The translations under genes were made by a program, and so were the position numbers. Below, in pieces: positions 1 through 6,688 of a DNA stretch of 7,604 bases. Below the pieces are notes generated by a model. That model worked only from the letters and a program-made list of their open reading frames with translations, searched no databases and was not told where the DNA came from. The stretch's first letter is position 1, and each line of letters starts with the position of its first letter. Source of the DNA: Actinomycetales bacterium (GTDB taxonomy: Bacteria > Actinomycetota > Actinomycetes > Mycobacteriales > Mycobacteriaceae); the NCBI GenBank assembly GCA_012838715.1, contig DUOR01000341.1, positions 1 to 7,604 on the forward strand. The letters run 5' to 3'.

Positions 1-53
1 GCCCGGGACACCGGGCGACGGGGGCGTTTCGCGTCGGAAAGCGCGGGGGAGGG

Positions 54-1544
<1,491 letters not shown>

Positions 1545-1549
1545 GAACG

Positions 1550-1556
1550 CCCTTTC
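1550..1556 (-). promoter_or_regulatory. sigA ribosome binding site supporting the GTG start
   Basis: The minus strand reads GAAAGGG, then 5 nt, then the GTG at 1544. This site decides the sigA start over upstream in-frame candidates such as the ATG at 1748, which has no conserved protein sequence after it. Confidence 0.65.
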
Positions 1557-1775
1557 ACGATGTCGTCGAGTGCCGCCGGCGCCCGTCGGATACGGGGACG
1601 CGGCCCTGGGCGCCGGGTCACGGCGACGAGGGGACGGTACGCCGCTTCGGGCGCCACCGCCGGCTGGAACTTGCAATGTCGATGTTTCGTGCCACGGATT
1701 TCGGCTGCCGTTATGGGGGTCCGGTTGTTGCCGCCCCGGTTGCGTCATGTTCAACCGTCCGTGAATCGACTCCCC

Positions 1776-1781
1776 AGTGTA
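1776..1781 (-). promoter_or_regulatory. Putative sigA promoter -10 box in the 288-bp ppgK-sigA gap
   Basis: The gap at 1545-1832 holds no gene on either strand that I can support. The best promoter-like element on the minus strand is TACACT, which fits the corynebacterial -10 pattern TAnAnT and lies in a locally AT-richer patch (TTTTGGTTTACACT). I find no good -35 hexamer at 16-18 bp, which is common in corynebacteria. A start about 7 nt downstream would give a sigA leader of roughly 225 nt. Other promoters, including stress-sigma ones, could lie in the same gap. Confidence 0.4.
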
Positions 1782-1832
1782 AACCAAAAGGCGGGGGAGC
1801 CTCCGCAACGCCCTGCGCCGCGGGCGCTTCCG

Positions 1833-2588
1833 CTAGGGGGAGAGGCGCTCCTCGGCGGCGAGCGCGGCGCCGGCGATACCGGCGTTGTTGTGCAGCTTCG
1901 CGGTGACCACCGGGGTGCGGCAGTCCAGCAGCGGCACCCACTTGTCGCTCTTGCGGGAGATGCCGCCGCCGACGACGATGAGTCGCGGCCAGAACAGCGC
2001 CTCGTACGTGCGCAGCACCTTCGACACGCGCTTTGCCCACTTGGCGAAGCTCAGATCCTCGCGCTCCTTGACCGCCGCCGAGGCGTAGTGCTCGGCCTCC
2101 ACGCCGTCGATGACGAGGTGGCCGAGTTCGGAGTTGGGGTACAGCAGCCCGTCGTGGAGCAGGGCGGAGCCGATGCCGGTGCCGAAGGTCAGCAGCAGCA
2201 CGGCGCCCTCCCGGGCGCGGGGGTCGCCGTAGCGGACCTCGGCGAGGCCAGCGGCGTCGGCGTCGTTGAGCACGTGCGCGGGGTGATCCGGCAGGTGGCG
2301 GGCGAAGAGTTCGCGGCAGTCGGTGTCGACCCAGCTGGGGTCGATGTTCGCGGCCAGCAGCGCCGTCTGGTCGCGCACCACCGACGGCACGGTGACGCCG
2401 ACGTGGCCCGCCCAGCCCGCGATGCGGACGATTTCGGCCGTGGTCTCCGCCACGGCGTCGGGGGTCGCGGGTTGGGGCGTCGCGATCTTGATGCGATCGC
2501 CCACCAACTCCCCGGTGCCCAAATCCACGAGCCCGCCCTTGATGCCGGAGCCGCCCACGTCCACGCCGAAGCCGATGTTGTTCGCCAT
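1833..2588 (-). CDS. ppgK: Polyphosphate glucokinase (ROK family)
   Basis: Cytosolic kinase phosphorylating glucose to glucose-6-phosphate with inorganic polyphosphate (and usually ATP) as donor. The 251-aa length matches the corynebacterial enzyme next to sigA (about 250 aa, from memory). Visible motifs are phosphate-1 loop [10 protein letters not shown] (10-19), TVPSVV (66-71), [10 protein letters not shown] (108-117) with probable catalytic Asp109, phosphate-2 loop FGTGIGSA (135-142), NSELGHL (152-158) for sugar binding, the basic segment FAKWAKRV (181-188) seen in polyphosphate-using members, and the adenosine-side loop VVGGGIS (205-211). The ATG at 2588 is chosen because the glucokinase fold starts immediately ([13 protein letters not shown]). 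No Shine-Dalgarno is seen; a TACAAT box ends 7 nt upstream, so the mRNA may be leaderless. It diverges from suhB. Confidence 0.95.
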   Translation of the reverse strand: MANNIGFGVDVGGSGIKGGLVDLGTGELVGDRIKIATPQPATPDAVAETTAEIVRIAGWAGHVGVTVPSVVRDQTALLAANIDPSWVDTDCRELFARHLPDHPAHVLNDADAAGLAEVRYGDPRAREGAVLLLTFGTGIGSALLHDGLLYPNSELGHLVIDGVEAEHYASAAVKEREDLSFAKWAKRVSKVLRTYEALFWPRLIVVGGGISRKSDKWVPLLDCRTPVVTAKLHNNAGIAGAALAAEERLSP

Positions 2589-2595
2589 GGACCCG

Positions 2596-2601
2596 ATTGT
2601 A
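2596..2601 (-). promoter_or_regulatory. ppgK promoter -10 box, probably leaderless
   Basis: TACAAT on the minus strand (5 of 6 matches to TATAAT) ends 7 nt before the ppgK ATG. Because initiation normally falls 6-8 nt after the -10 box, the transcript would begin at or next to the start codon. No recognisable -35 hexamer lies 16-18 bp upstream; that position falls on the start codon of suhB. Confidence 0.6.
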
Positions 2602-2603
2602 CG

Positions 2604-2612
2604 AAAAGGGGG
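2604..2612 (+). promoter_or_regulatory. Possible suhB ribosome binding site
   Basis: AAAAGGGGG lies 11 nt before the ATG at 2624. The spacing is longer than ideal, but this is the only purine-rich tract, and ATGs at 2613 and 2616 are out of frame. It overlaps the ppgK promoter region on the other strand. A poor plus-strand promoter candidate, TTGTTC (2578-2583), 16 bp, TACGAA (2600-2605), overlaps the same 35-bp gap and is not called separately. Confidence 0.45.
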
Positions 2613-2623
2613 ATGATGGCCCC

Positions 2624-3547
2624 ATGAGCTCTTCCCCCGATTCCCAGGACCAGTCCGCCGCCGCCGATTCGACCGCGCTTCCCGACGCCCCGGCGATCGA
2701 CGAGTTGCGGCGCACCGCCGTACTTCTGGCGACCACCGCCGCCGACCTCGCGCGGGTCCGCCGCCGGGAGGTGGGGGTCGGCGCCGGCCGGGCGGAGGGC
2801 ACGGAGGTGAAGTCCAGCCGCGTGGACCCGGTCACCGTGGTCGACACGGAGACGGAGGCGCACGTGCGCCGCCTCGTCGCCGCGCTGCGCCCGGGCGACG
2901 CCGTCTTCGGCGAGGAGGAGGGCGACGGGGACGGTTCGGGCGCCACCTGCTCCGGGGTCCGCTGGATCGTCGATCCCATCGACGGCACCGTGAACTTCCT
3001 CTACGGCATCCCCGCCTACGCGGTCAGCGTGGCCTGCGAGGTGGACGGCGCCATCGTCGCCGGCGCCGTCGCCGACATCGCCGGTGGCCGGGTGTTCCAC
3101 GCCGGGCTGGGCGCTGGCGCGGAGGTCCGCGCCGCCGACGGCACGGCCGAGACCCTGACCTGCTCCGCGCCCGCCGACCTCGGCGTGTCCCTGGTGGCCA
3201 CCGGATTCGCCTACGACTCCGCCCGCCGCTCGCGCCAGGGCCGCGTCGTCGCCGAACTGCTGGGGGAGGTCCGCGACATCCGCCGCATCGGCTCCGCCGC
3301 CCTCGACCTCTGCCTGCTCGCGGCCGGGGCGGTGGACTGCTACTACGAGCACGGCCTGAGCCTGTGGGACTGGGCGGCCGGGGCGCTCATCGCCCGGGAG
3401 GCCGGCGCCGTCGTCAAGCACCCGGACCCGGCGACGGGCTCACCCGAGGGGCAGCTCATGGCCGCGGCGGCGCCCACCGTCGCGGAGGATTTCCTCGGGC
3501 TGCTGGGCCGCCTCGGCGCGGACGGCCCCATCCCCGCGGGGGAGTAG
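2624..3547 (+). CDS. suhB: Inositol monophosphatase family protein (SuhB-like)
   Basis: Mg2+-dependent phosphatase of the IMPase/FBPase superfamily, 307 aa, probably hydrolysing myo-inositol-1-phosphate to inositol for phosphatidylinositol and mycothiol synthesis in this lineage. Metal-site motifs are visible: GEE (96-98), the signature [12 protein letters not shown] (114-125) with DPIDGT at 117-122, and SLWDWAAG (246-253) with the third metal-binding Asp at 249. The first about 22 residues are a poorly conserved Ser/Asp/Ala-rich tail. The start is the ATG at 2624; a TTG nine codons upstream in frame has no ribosome binding site and would overlap the ppgK -10 box. Substrate specificity cannot be read from sequence: several actinobacterial paralogues (ImpA, CysQ, HisN) share these motifs. 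SuhB is preferred because of the M. tuberculosis Rv2701c position. It converges on cei. Confidence 0.9.
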   Translation: MSSSPDSQDQSAAADSTALPDAPAIDELRRTAVLLATTAADLARVRRREVGVGAGRAEGTEVKSSRVDPVTVVDTETEAHVRRLVAALRPGDAVFGEEEGDGDGSGATCSGVRWIVDPIDGTVNFLYGIPAYAVSVACEVDGAIVAGAVADIAGGRVFHAGLGAGAEVRAADGTAETLTCSAPADLGVSLVATGFAYDSARRSRQGRVVAELLGEVRDIRRIGSAALDLCLLAAGAVDCYYEHGLSLWDWAAGALIAREAGAVVKHPDPATGSPEGQLMAAAAPTVAEDFLGLLGRLGADGPIPAGE

Positions 3548-3550
3548 CGC

Positions 3551-4147
3551 TCAGCAGGTCCGGGAGTTCATGGACTGCAGCGTGGCCGCGTCGACCTCGC
3601 CACCCGAATTCAGGGTGGACATGGCGGCGCGCACCGGGCCCGAATCATCGAGCCCCCCGAAACCGCGGCCCAGGGCGACGTCGACGCTGCCGTCCTCGCG
3701 GCCGTCGTCGATGAGCTCCAGGCAGGGGAACAGGGCATGCAGCGTCGCCCCGTGCGCGGCAAACGCCGTGCCGAAACGGATCTGCCCGTAGCACTCCAGA
3801 TCCTGGTCCGGGACCAGCGGGTCGTTGCCCACCGGGTTATCCGGGGCGCGGGTGAAACCGAGTCCGACCAGGCCCTCCGAAACCTCCGTCGCCTCGCCGG
3901 CCTCGCCGTTGGCGTTGAGGACGCGCACCGGGATGGCGCTCGGCGGCGCCGGGACCTCACCGAGCAGGCCCGTCGACGACACCTCCACGCCCGTCTCCGG
4001 CCGCGCGCAGGCCACCTGCGTCGTCTCGCCCGTCCGCGTGAACGCGACCACCCACAACGCCACCGCGGCCACCGCGACGACGGCCACCAACGCCACGTAC
4101 GGCAGAGCGCGGCGGCGGGGCGGGGAGGGCAGTTGGCGGTGGCTCAT
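3551..4147 (-). CDS. cei: Envelope integrity protein Cei (LytR_C domain, membrane-anchored)
   Basis: Predicted single-pass envelope protein of 198 aa. A short basic N-terminus (PPRRR, 9-13) precedes one hydrophobic helix (about 14-36), giving an N-in/C-out topology. A LytR C-terminal-like domain (PF13399 type) follows at about 72-165, recognised by IPVRVLNANGEAGEA and the EGLVGLGF segment. The four cysteines (47, 119, 142, 198) all lie outside the membrane helix, compatible with two disulfides. The M. tuberculosis counterpart by position and domain is Rv2700, reported to be needed for envelope integrity. The ATG at 4147 is preferred over one 13 codons upstream because it directly precedes the basic stretch and helix, and TAGCAT ends 7 nt before it, with no Shine-Dalgarno. 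The stop codon is 3 bp from that of convergent suhB. Confidence 0.88.
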   Translation of the reverse strand: MSHRQLPSPPRRRALPYVALVAVVAVAAVALWVVAFTRTGETTQVACARPETGVEVSSTGLLGEVPAPPSAIPVRVLNANGEAGEATEVSEGLVGLGFTRAPDNPVGNDPLVPDQDLECYGQIRFGTAFAAHGATLHALFPCLELIDDGREDGSVDVALGRGFGGLDDSGPVRAAMSTLNSGGEVDAATLQSMNSRTC

Positions 4148-4154
4148 GCGAATG

Positions 4155-4160
4155 ATGCTA
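4155..4160 (-). promoter_or_regulatory. Putative cei -10 box, leaderless arrangement
   Basis: TAGCAT on the minus strand (T, A and final T conserved) ends 7 nt before the cei ATG, the same geometry as ppgK. No Shine-Dalgarno lies between, and no clear -35 is present at 16-18 bp. Confidence 0.45.
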
Positions 4161-4228
4161 TCCCGGCCGATTCCCCGACGACCCACGAGCCGGTGAATGG
4201 CGGAAACCTACCGCGCTGACCAGGGAGT

Positions 4229-4257
4229 ATGACAGAACCTGAGAATTCACATAATAT
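4229..4257 (+). promoter_or_regulatory. SigA-type promoter for the DUF4193 gene
   Basis: ATGACA (4229-4234, 5 of 6 to TTGACA), a 17-bp spacer, then TAATAT (4252-4257, 4 of 6 to TATAAT). This is the best -35/-10 pair in the window and lies in a notably AT-rich island of the divergent cei/DUF4193 gap. CATAAT at 4250-4255 is an alternative -10 in the same place. A start near 4264 gives a leader of about 50 nt containing the ribosome binding site GGAGGAGG (4301-4308). A heptamer, CGGGCGC, occurs twice in that leader (4269-4275 and 4281-4287); its meaning is unknown. Confidence 0.7.
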
Positions 4258-4314
4258 CCCGCGAGAAACGGGCGCAATACCGGGCGCCGCGACCCCTTCT
4301 GGAGGAGGCCGACA

Positions 4315-4611
4315 ATGGCTGTCGACTACGATTCCCCCCGCACCCGCGAGGACGAGGACATCGCCACCGATTCGCTCGAGGGCCTGCAGGCCGCGAGCGA
4401 GGACAACCGCATCGCCGACGACGACGACGGCGAGATCGTGGAGCCCTATGAGCTGCCCGGCGCCGACCTCTCCGGCGAGGAGCTGGAAATCTCCGTCGTG
4501 CCGCGCCAGGACGACGAGTTCACCTGCGGCTCCTGCTTCCTCGTGCAGCACCGCTCGATGATGGCGCACGACCCGGGCGACGGATTCCCCATCTGCCGCG
4601 ACTGCGCGTAA
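4315..4611 (+). CDS. DUF4193 family small acidic zinc-ribbon protein
   Basis: Conserved actinobacterial protein of unknown function, 98 aa. The N-terminal two thirds are strongly acidic (for example DEDIATDSLE, IADDDDGEIVE) and include the family-like stretch ELPGADLSGEELE (46-58). The C-terminus carries two CxxC knuckles, CGSC (71-74) and CRDC (94-97), around a basic/hydrophobic loop FLVQHRSMM, a probable structural zinc ribbon. The start is supported by a near-perfect Shine-Dalgarno, GGAGGAGG, 6 nt upstream. It has its own strong promoter and is followed by a hairpin terminator, so it is probably monocistronic. The M. tuberculosis counterpart by position is Rv2699c. A transcription-related role is conceivable from the acidic/zinc-ribbon composition and the sigA neighbourhood, but is not shown. 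Confidence 0.93.
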   Translation: MAVDYDSPRTREDEDIATDSLEGLQAASEDNRIADDDDGEIVEPYELPGADLSGEELEISVVPRQDDEFTCGSCFLVQHRSMMAHDPGDGFPICRDCA

Positions 4612-4656
4612 CACGGGCCGGCCGGCGCTCCGGCCACTCGGAATCCGCCGCACGAC

Positions 4657-4687
4657 AAGGGCCCCGGCCGAAGCCGGGGCCCTTTTT
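4657..4687 (+). terminator. Rho-independent terminator, probably shared by two convergent genes
   Basis: A perfect 12-bp stem (4657-4668 with 4673-4684), ten of its pairs G:C, and a 4-nt loop CGAA, running into TTTTT (4683-4687). It lies 45 nt after the DUF4193 stop codon. On the minus strand the same stem is closed by a C(UUCG)G tetraloop, the classic extra-stable type, but only a weak U-tract (CCTTGTCG) follows. It therefore probably serves DUF4193 strongly and the convergent DUF3093 transcript less strongly. Confidence 0.92.
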
Positions 4688-4716
4688 CGCGTGCGCGGCC
4701 GGGGTACCGCAGTGAC

Positions 4717-5229
4717 CTACGCGCGGACGCGATCCTCGCCGAGGAAGGCGTCGAGCAGCTCGTTCGGGCGGCGCGAGGAGACCATCCAGTACGGGGTCGG
4801 GTCCGTCGGATCGTCGAGCACCATCAACGCCATGGTCTTGACCCAGCTGTGGGTGACCAGGAAGGCGGAGGGGTCGAGCTGGCGGCCCAGGGCCGCGCGG
4901 TTGGCGGACTTCGGCACCATCAGCGACTTGGACACCACCGACGCCGGCAGCACCGCGTCACCGGCGTGGAGCCAGCGTTCGCCGGAGGCGTCGACCTCGA
5001 CCTTGAGCACCGTCTTGGAGAAGCTCACGAGGATCCACACGCCGACGGCGCTGAACAGCACGGCCGCGGTGATCCACCAGTAGATGGGCCGGTTGAAGCC
5101 GACCTGCGCCGACGTGACCACGACCGCGGGAACCGCCAGGGCCCAGTACCACCACGGCACCCACAGCCGTTCGCGGTAGATGATGTCGCCGGAGGCGGCC
5201 GTCACGGTGCTGTCTTTCGAGGTGCTCAC
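4717..5229 (-). CDS. DUF3093 family membrane protein
   Basis: Conserved actinobacterial protein of unknown function, 170 aa, the positional match of M. tuberculosis Rv2698. Two hydrophobic helices are visible, about 23-45 (starting [16 protein letters not shown]) and 49-70 (starting [14 protein letters not shown]), joined by a very short turn, forming a hairpin anchor. The C-terminal about 100 residues (75-170) look beta-rich and soluble, with the family-like patterns [26 protein letters not shown] and [12 protein letters not shown]; a PH-like fold is a guess. The start is the GTG at 5229, with TAGGAT ending 8 nt upstream. AGGA within that box could act as a weak Shine-Dalgarno at 9 nt, so leaderless versus led translation is unresolved. 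It converges on DUF4193 across the terminator and diverges from dut. Confidence 0.88.
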   Translation of the reverse strand: MSTSKDSTVTAASGDIIYRERLWVPWWYWALAVPAVVVTSAQVGFNRPIYWWITAAVLFSAVGVWILVSFSKTVLKVEVDASGERWLHAGDAVLPASVVSKSLMVPKSANRAALGRQLDPSAFLVTHSWVKTMALMVLDDPTDPTPYWMVSSRRPNELLDAFLGEDRVRA

Positions 5230-5237
5230 GAATGCAC

Positions 5238-5243
5238 ATCCTA
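5238..5243 (-). promoter_or_regulatory. Putative DUF3093-gene -10 box, near-leaderless
   Basis: TAGGAT on the minus strand, a common actinobacterial -10 form, ends 8 nt before the GTG start codon. No -35 hexamer is recognisable. It lies in the 69-bp gap shared with dut. Confidence 0.5.
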
Positions 5244-5272
5244 CCCATTGGGGTATCGCCCGGCCGCCGGAG

Positions 5273-5298
5273 GCCCGCCGCACGTAACGTGGGCGGGC
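5273..5298. repeat. Imperfect inverted repeat abutting the dut start codon
   Basis: GCCCGCC (5273-5279), an unpaired G, CACGT (5281-5285), a central A, ACGTG (5287-5291), then GGCGGGC (5292-5298). The arms pair over 12 bp with one bulged base, and the repeat ends exactly at the base before the dut GTG. The core CACGT-A-ACGTG contains the dut -10 candidate TAACGT. It could be an operator or, if transcribed from further upstream, an RNA hairpin covering the translation start. Chance is possible in such GC-rich DNA. Confidence 0.6.
5285..5290 (+). promoter_or_regulatory. Putative dut -10 box, leaderless arrangement
   Basis: TAACGT matches the conserved T, A and final T of the -10 and ends 8 nt before the dut GTG. 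The intervening GGGCGGGC is G-rich but not a good Shine-Dalgarno. The hexamer itself is weak; the positional match to ppgK, cei and DUF3093 is the main support. Confidence 0.35.
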
Positions 5299-5778
5299 GT
5301 GACCGACCCGAAGAACACCCAGAACGCACCCGCCACCGACTTCCCACCGGTGCTGGTCCGCCGCCTCACCCCGGACGCGGTGCTGCCCGTCCGCGCGCAC
5401 CACGATGACGCCGGCGTCGATCTCGCCGCCAACGAGGACGTCGTCCTGGAGCCCGGCGAGCGAGCCCTCGTGGGCACCGGCATCGCCATCGCCCTGCCCG
5501 CCGGCACCGTCGGCCTGGTGCACCCCCGCTCCGGCCTGGCCCACCGCAAGGGCCTGTCCATCGTCAACGCCCCGGGCACCGTCGACGCCGGGTACCGCGG
5601 CGAGATCAAGGTGAGCCTGATCAACCTGGATCCGCGGGAGCCCATCGAGATCGCCAAGGGCGACCGCATCGCCCAGCTGTTGGTGCAGCAGGTCGAGCTG
5701 AACCCCTTCGTCGAGGTTGACGAGCTCGACGAGACGCTGCGCGGCGCGCGGGGCCACGGCTCCACCGGCGTTCGCTGA
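5299..5778 (+). CDS. dut: Deoxyuridine 5'-triphosphate nucleotidohydrolase (dUTPase)
   Basis: Trimeric all-beta dUTPase, 159 aa, hydrolysing dUTP to dUMP and pyrophosphate. This keeps uracil out of DNA and supplies thymidylate synthesis. All five motifs are present in order: AGVDLAA (38-44, Asp41 binding metal), [10 protein letters not shown] (76-85), [14 protein letters not shown] (90-103, with catalytic Asp96 and uridine-recognising Tyr99), [10 protein letters not shown] (120-129), and the C-terminal arm ARGHGSTGV (150-158), where His replaces the usual Phe as in mycobacterial enzymes. The GTG at 5299 gives a normal family length. A longer reading upstream would run back through the DUF3093 gene on the other strand. 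It is likely followed by DUF3710 and the methyltransferase in the same direction. Confidence 0.96.
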   Translation: MTDPKNTQNAPATDFPPVLVRRLTPDAVLPVRAHHDDAGVDLAANEDVVLEPGERALVGTGIAIALPAGTVGLVHPRSGLAHRKGLSIVNAPGTVDAGYRGEIKVSLINLDPREPIEIAKGDRIAQLLVQQVELNPFVEVDELDETLRGARGHGSTGVR

Positions 5779-5801
5779 CGACCCGCCCCGCGCAATCCCG
5801 T

Positions 5802-5807
5802 TACGCT
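5802..5807 (+). promoter_or_regulatory. Possible promoter for DUF3710 and the methyltransferase gene
   Basis: TACGCT within GTTACGCTGG fits the TAnnnT -10 pattern in the 107-bp gap after dut. A start near 5814 would give a leader of about 70 nt ending in the ribosome binding site GAGGGAGA (5870-5877). No clear -35 is seen. Read-through from dut is the alternative; I see no terminator between them. Confidence 0.35.
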
Positions 5808-5885
5808 GGTAGCCAACGATCCGGCCCCGCCGCCGGGTTCTGCGCAGCGCGACAACCCGTAACCGACCTGAGGGAGATCCCGGCC

Positions 5886-6662
5886 ATGTGGCCTTTCGGA
5901 AAGAAGAACAAGGACAACGAGGAACTGCCCGCCGACGCCGCCGTGACCGGTGACGACGCCGTCGCCGATTACGACGCCCCCGCCGACGGCGCCGGCGCCC
6001 CCGGCGACTTCGTGTCCGCCCCGGCAGACTCGGCCGCCGTCGAGGCGGAGACCGGCGCGGCCGGCCCGTTCGACGCCGACGAGGCCAAGCCCGAGGACTT
6101 CGACTTCTCCGATTTCGCCAAGGCCAGCCTGAACCTCGGTTCCGTGCTGCTGACCATCCCGCGCGAGGGCGACATCCAGGTGGAGATGGGCCCGCAGGGC
6201 CCGACCATGCTGCACGTGGCCACCCCCTTCGGCCGCATCACCCCGGTCGCCTTCGCGGCGCCGACGTCGGGCGGCCAGTGGGCGCAGTCCGCGGAGGAGA
6301 TCCGCGACGGCCTGGCCAACGACGGCCTCGACGTCACGGTGGAGCAGGGCCCGTGGGGCGCGGAGGTCGTCGGCGAGCGCGGCGACATGGCCATGCGCAT
6401 CATGGGCGCCGACGGCCCGCGCTGGATGATGCGCCTGACGCTGGCGGGCCCGAAGGGCCAGTCCGAAGACCTGGCCCGCCTGGGCCGCGGCGTCATGGCC
6501 CGCAGCTTCGTCACCCGCGGCGACAACCCGATGCCCGCCGGCCAGCCGCTGCCGGTGACCCTGCCGGCCGCGATGGCCGAGCAGGTGCGCAAGGCCTACG
6601 AGCAGTCCCGCCAGGGCCAGCAGAACCAGCAGGGCCAGCAGGCGCCGGGCGCCGGAGCCTGA
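5886..6662 (+). CDS. DUF3710 family protein
   Basis: Conserved actinobacterial protein of unknown function, 258 aa, matching M. tuberculosis Rv2696c by position and pattern. It begins with a short basic patch MWPFGKKNK (1-9), followed by an acidic Ala/Asp/Pro-rich linker (10-67) that is probably disordered. The conserved domain spans about 68-240, with LGSVLLTIPREGDIQVEMG (84-102), FAAPTSGGQW (123-132) and the hallmark GADGPRWMMR (174-183). The tail (241-258) is glutamine-rich (RQGQQNQQGQQ). There is no membrane helix or catalytic motif that I recognise. The ATG at 5886 has GAGGGAGA 8 nt upstream. The next gene starts 26 bp after its stop with its own strong ribosome binding site, indicating an operon with the methyltransferase. 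Confidence 0.92.
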   Translation: MWPFGKKNKDNEELPADAAVTGDDAVADYDAPADGAGAPGDFVSAPADSAAVEAETGAAGPFDADEAKPEDFDFSDFAKASLNLGSVLLTIPREGDIQVEMGPQGPTMLHVATPFGRITPVAFAAPTSGGQWAQSAEEIRDGLANDGLDVTVEQGPWGAEVVGERGDMAMRIMGADGPRWMMRLTLAGPKGQSEDLARLGRGVMARSFVTRGDNPMPAGQPLPVTLPAAMAEQVRKAYEQSRQGQQNQQGQQAPGAGA

Positions 6663-6688
6663 CGCCCCCATTCCCGGGAGGAACCCAC

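Noticed and set aside
1..43. Possible sigA terminator hairpins: 1-16 (6-bp stem, GACA loop) and 25-43 (TTTC/GAAA-based)
   Set aside because: The stems are short or bulged, no U-tract follows on the minus strand within the window, and the first hairpin touches the window edge. It may be part of a real terminator cut off by the edge.
1545..1808. Upstream extension of the sigA frame to an ATG at 1808
   Set aside because: The 88 extra residues are Arg/Pro/Gly-rich and unlike SigA, and would include the likely promoter and leader. The GTG at 1544 has a good ribosome binding site.
1815..1827. GCGCC/GGCGC hairpin just after the ppgK stop codon, considered as a terminator
   Set aside because: Only a 5-bp stem with a 3-nt loop and no U-tract, well within chance in this GC-rich DNA.
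4229..4561. 110-codon plus-strand frame starting at 4229 upstream of and overlapping DUF4193
   Set aside because: Its start coincides with the -35 box, no ribosome binding site precedes it, and most of it is an out-of-frame reading of DUF4193 with Ser/Pro/Arg-rich sequence.
5241..6671. 476-codon minus-strand open frame opposite dut and DUF3710
   Set aside because: It is antisense to two confidently identified genes, with low-complexity Ala/Gly/His/Arg composition and no family motifs.
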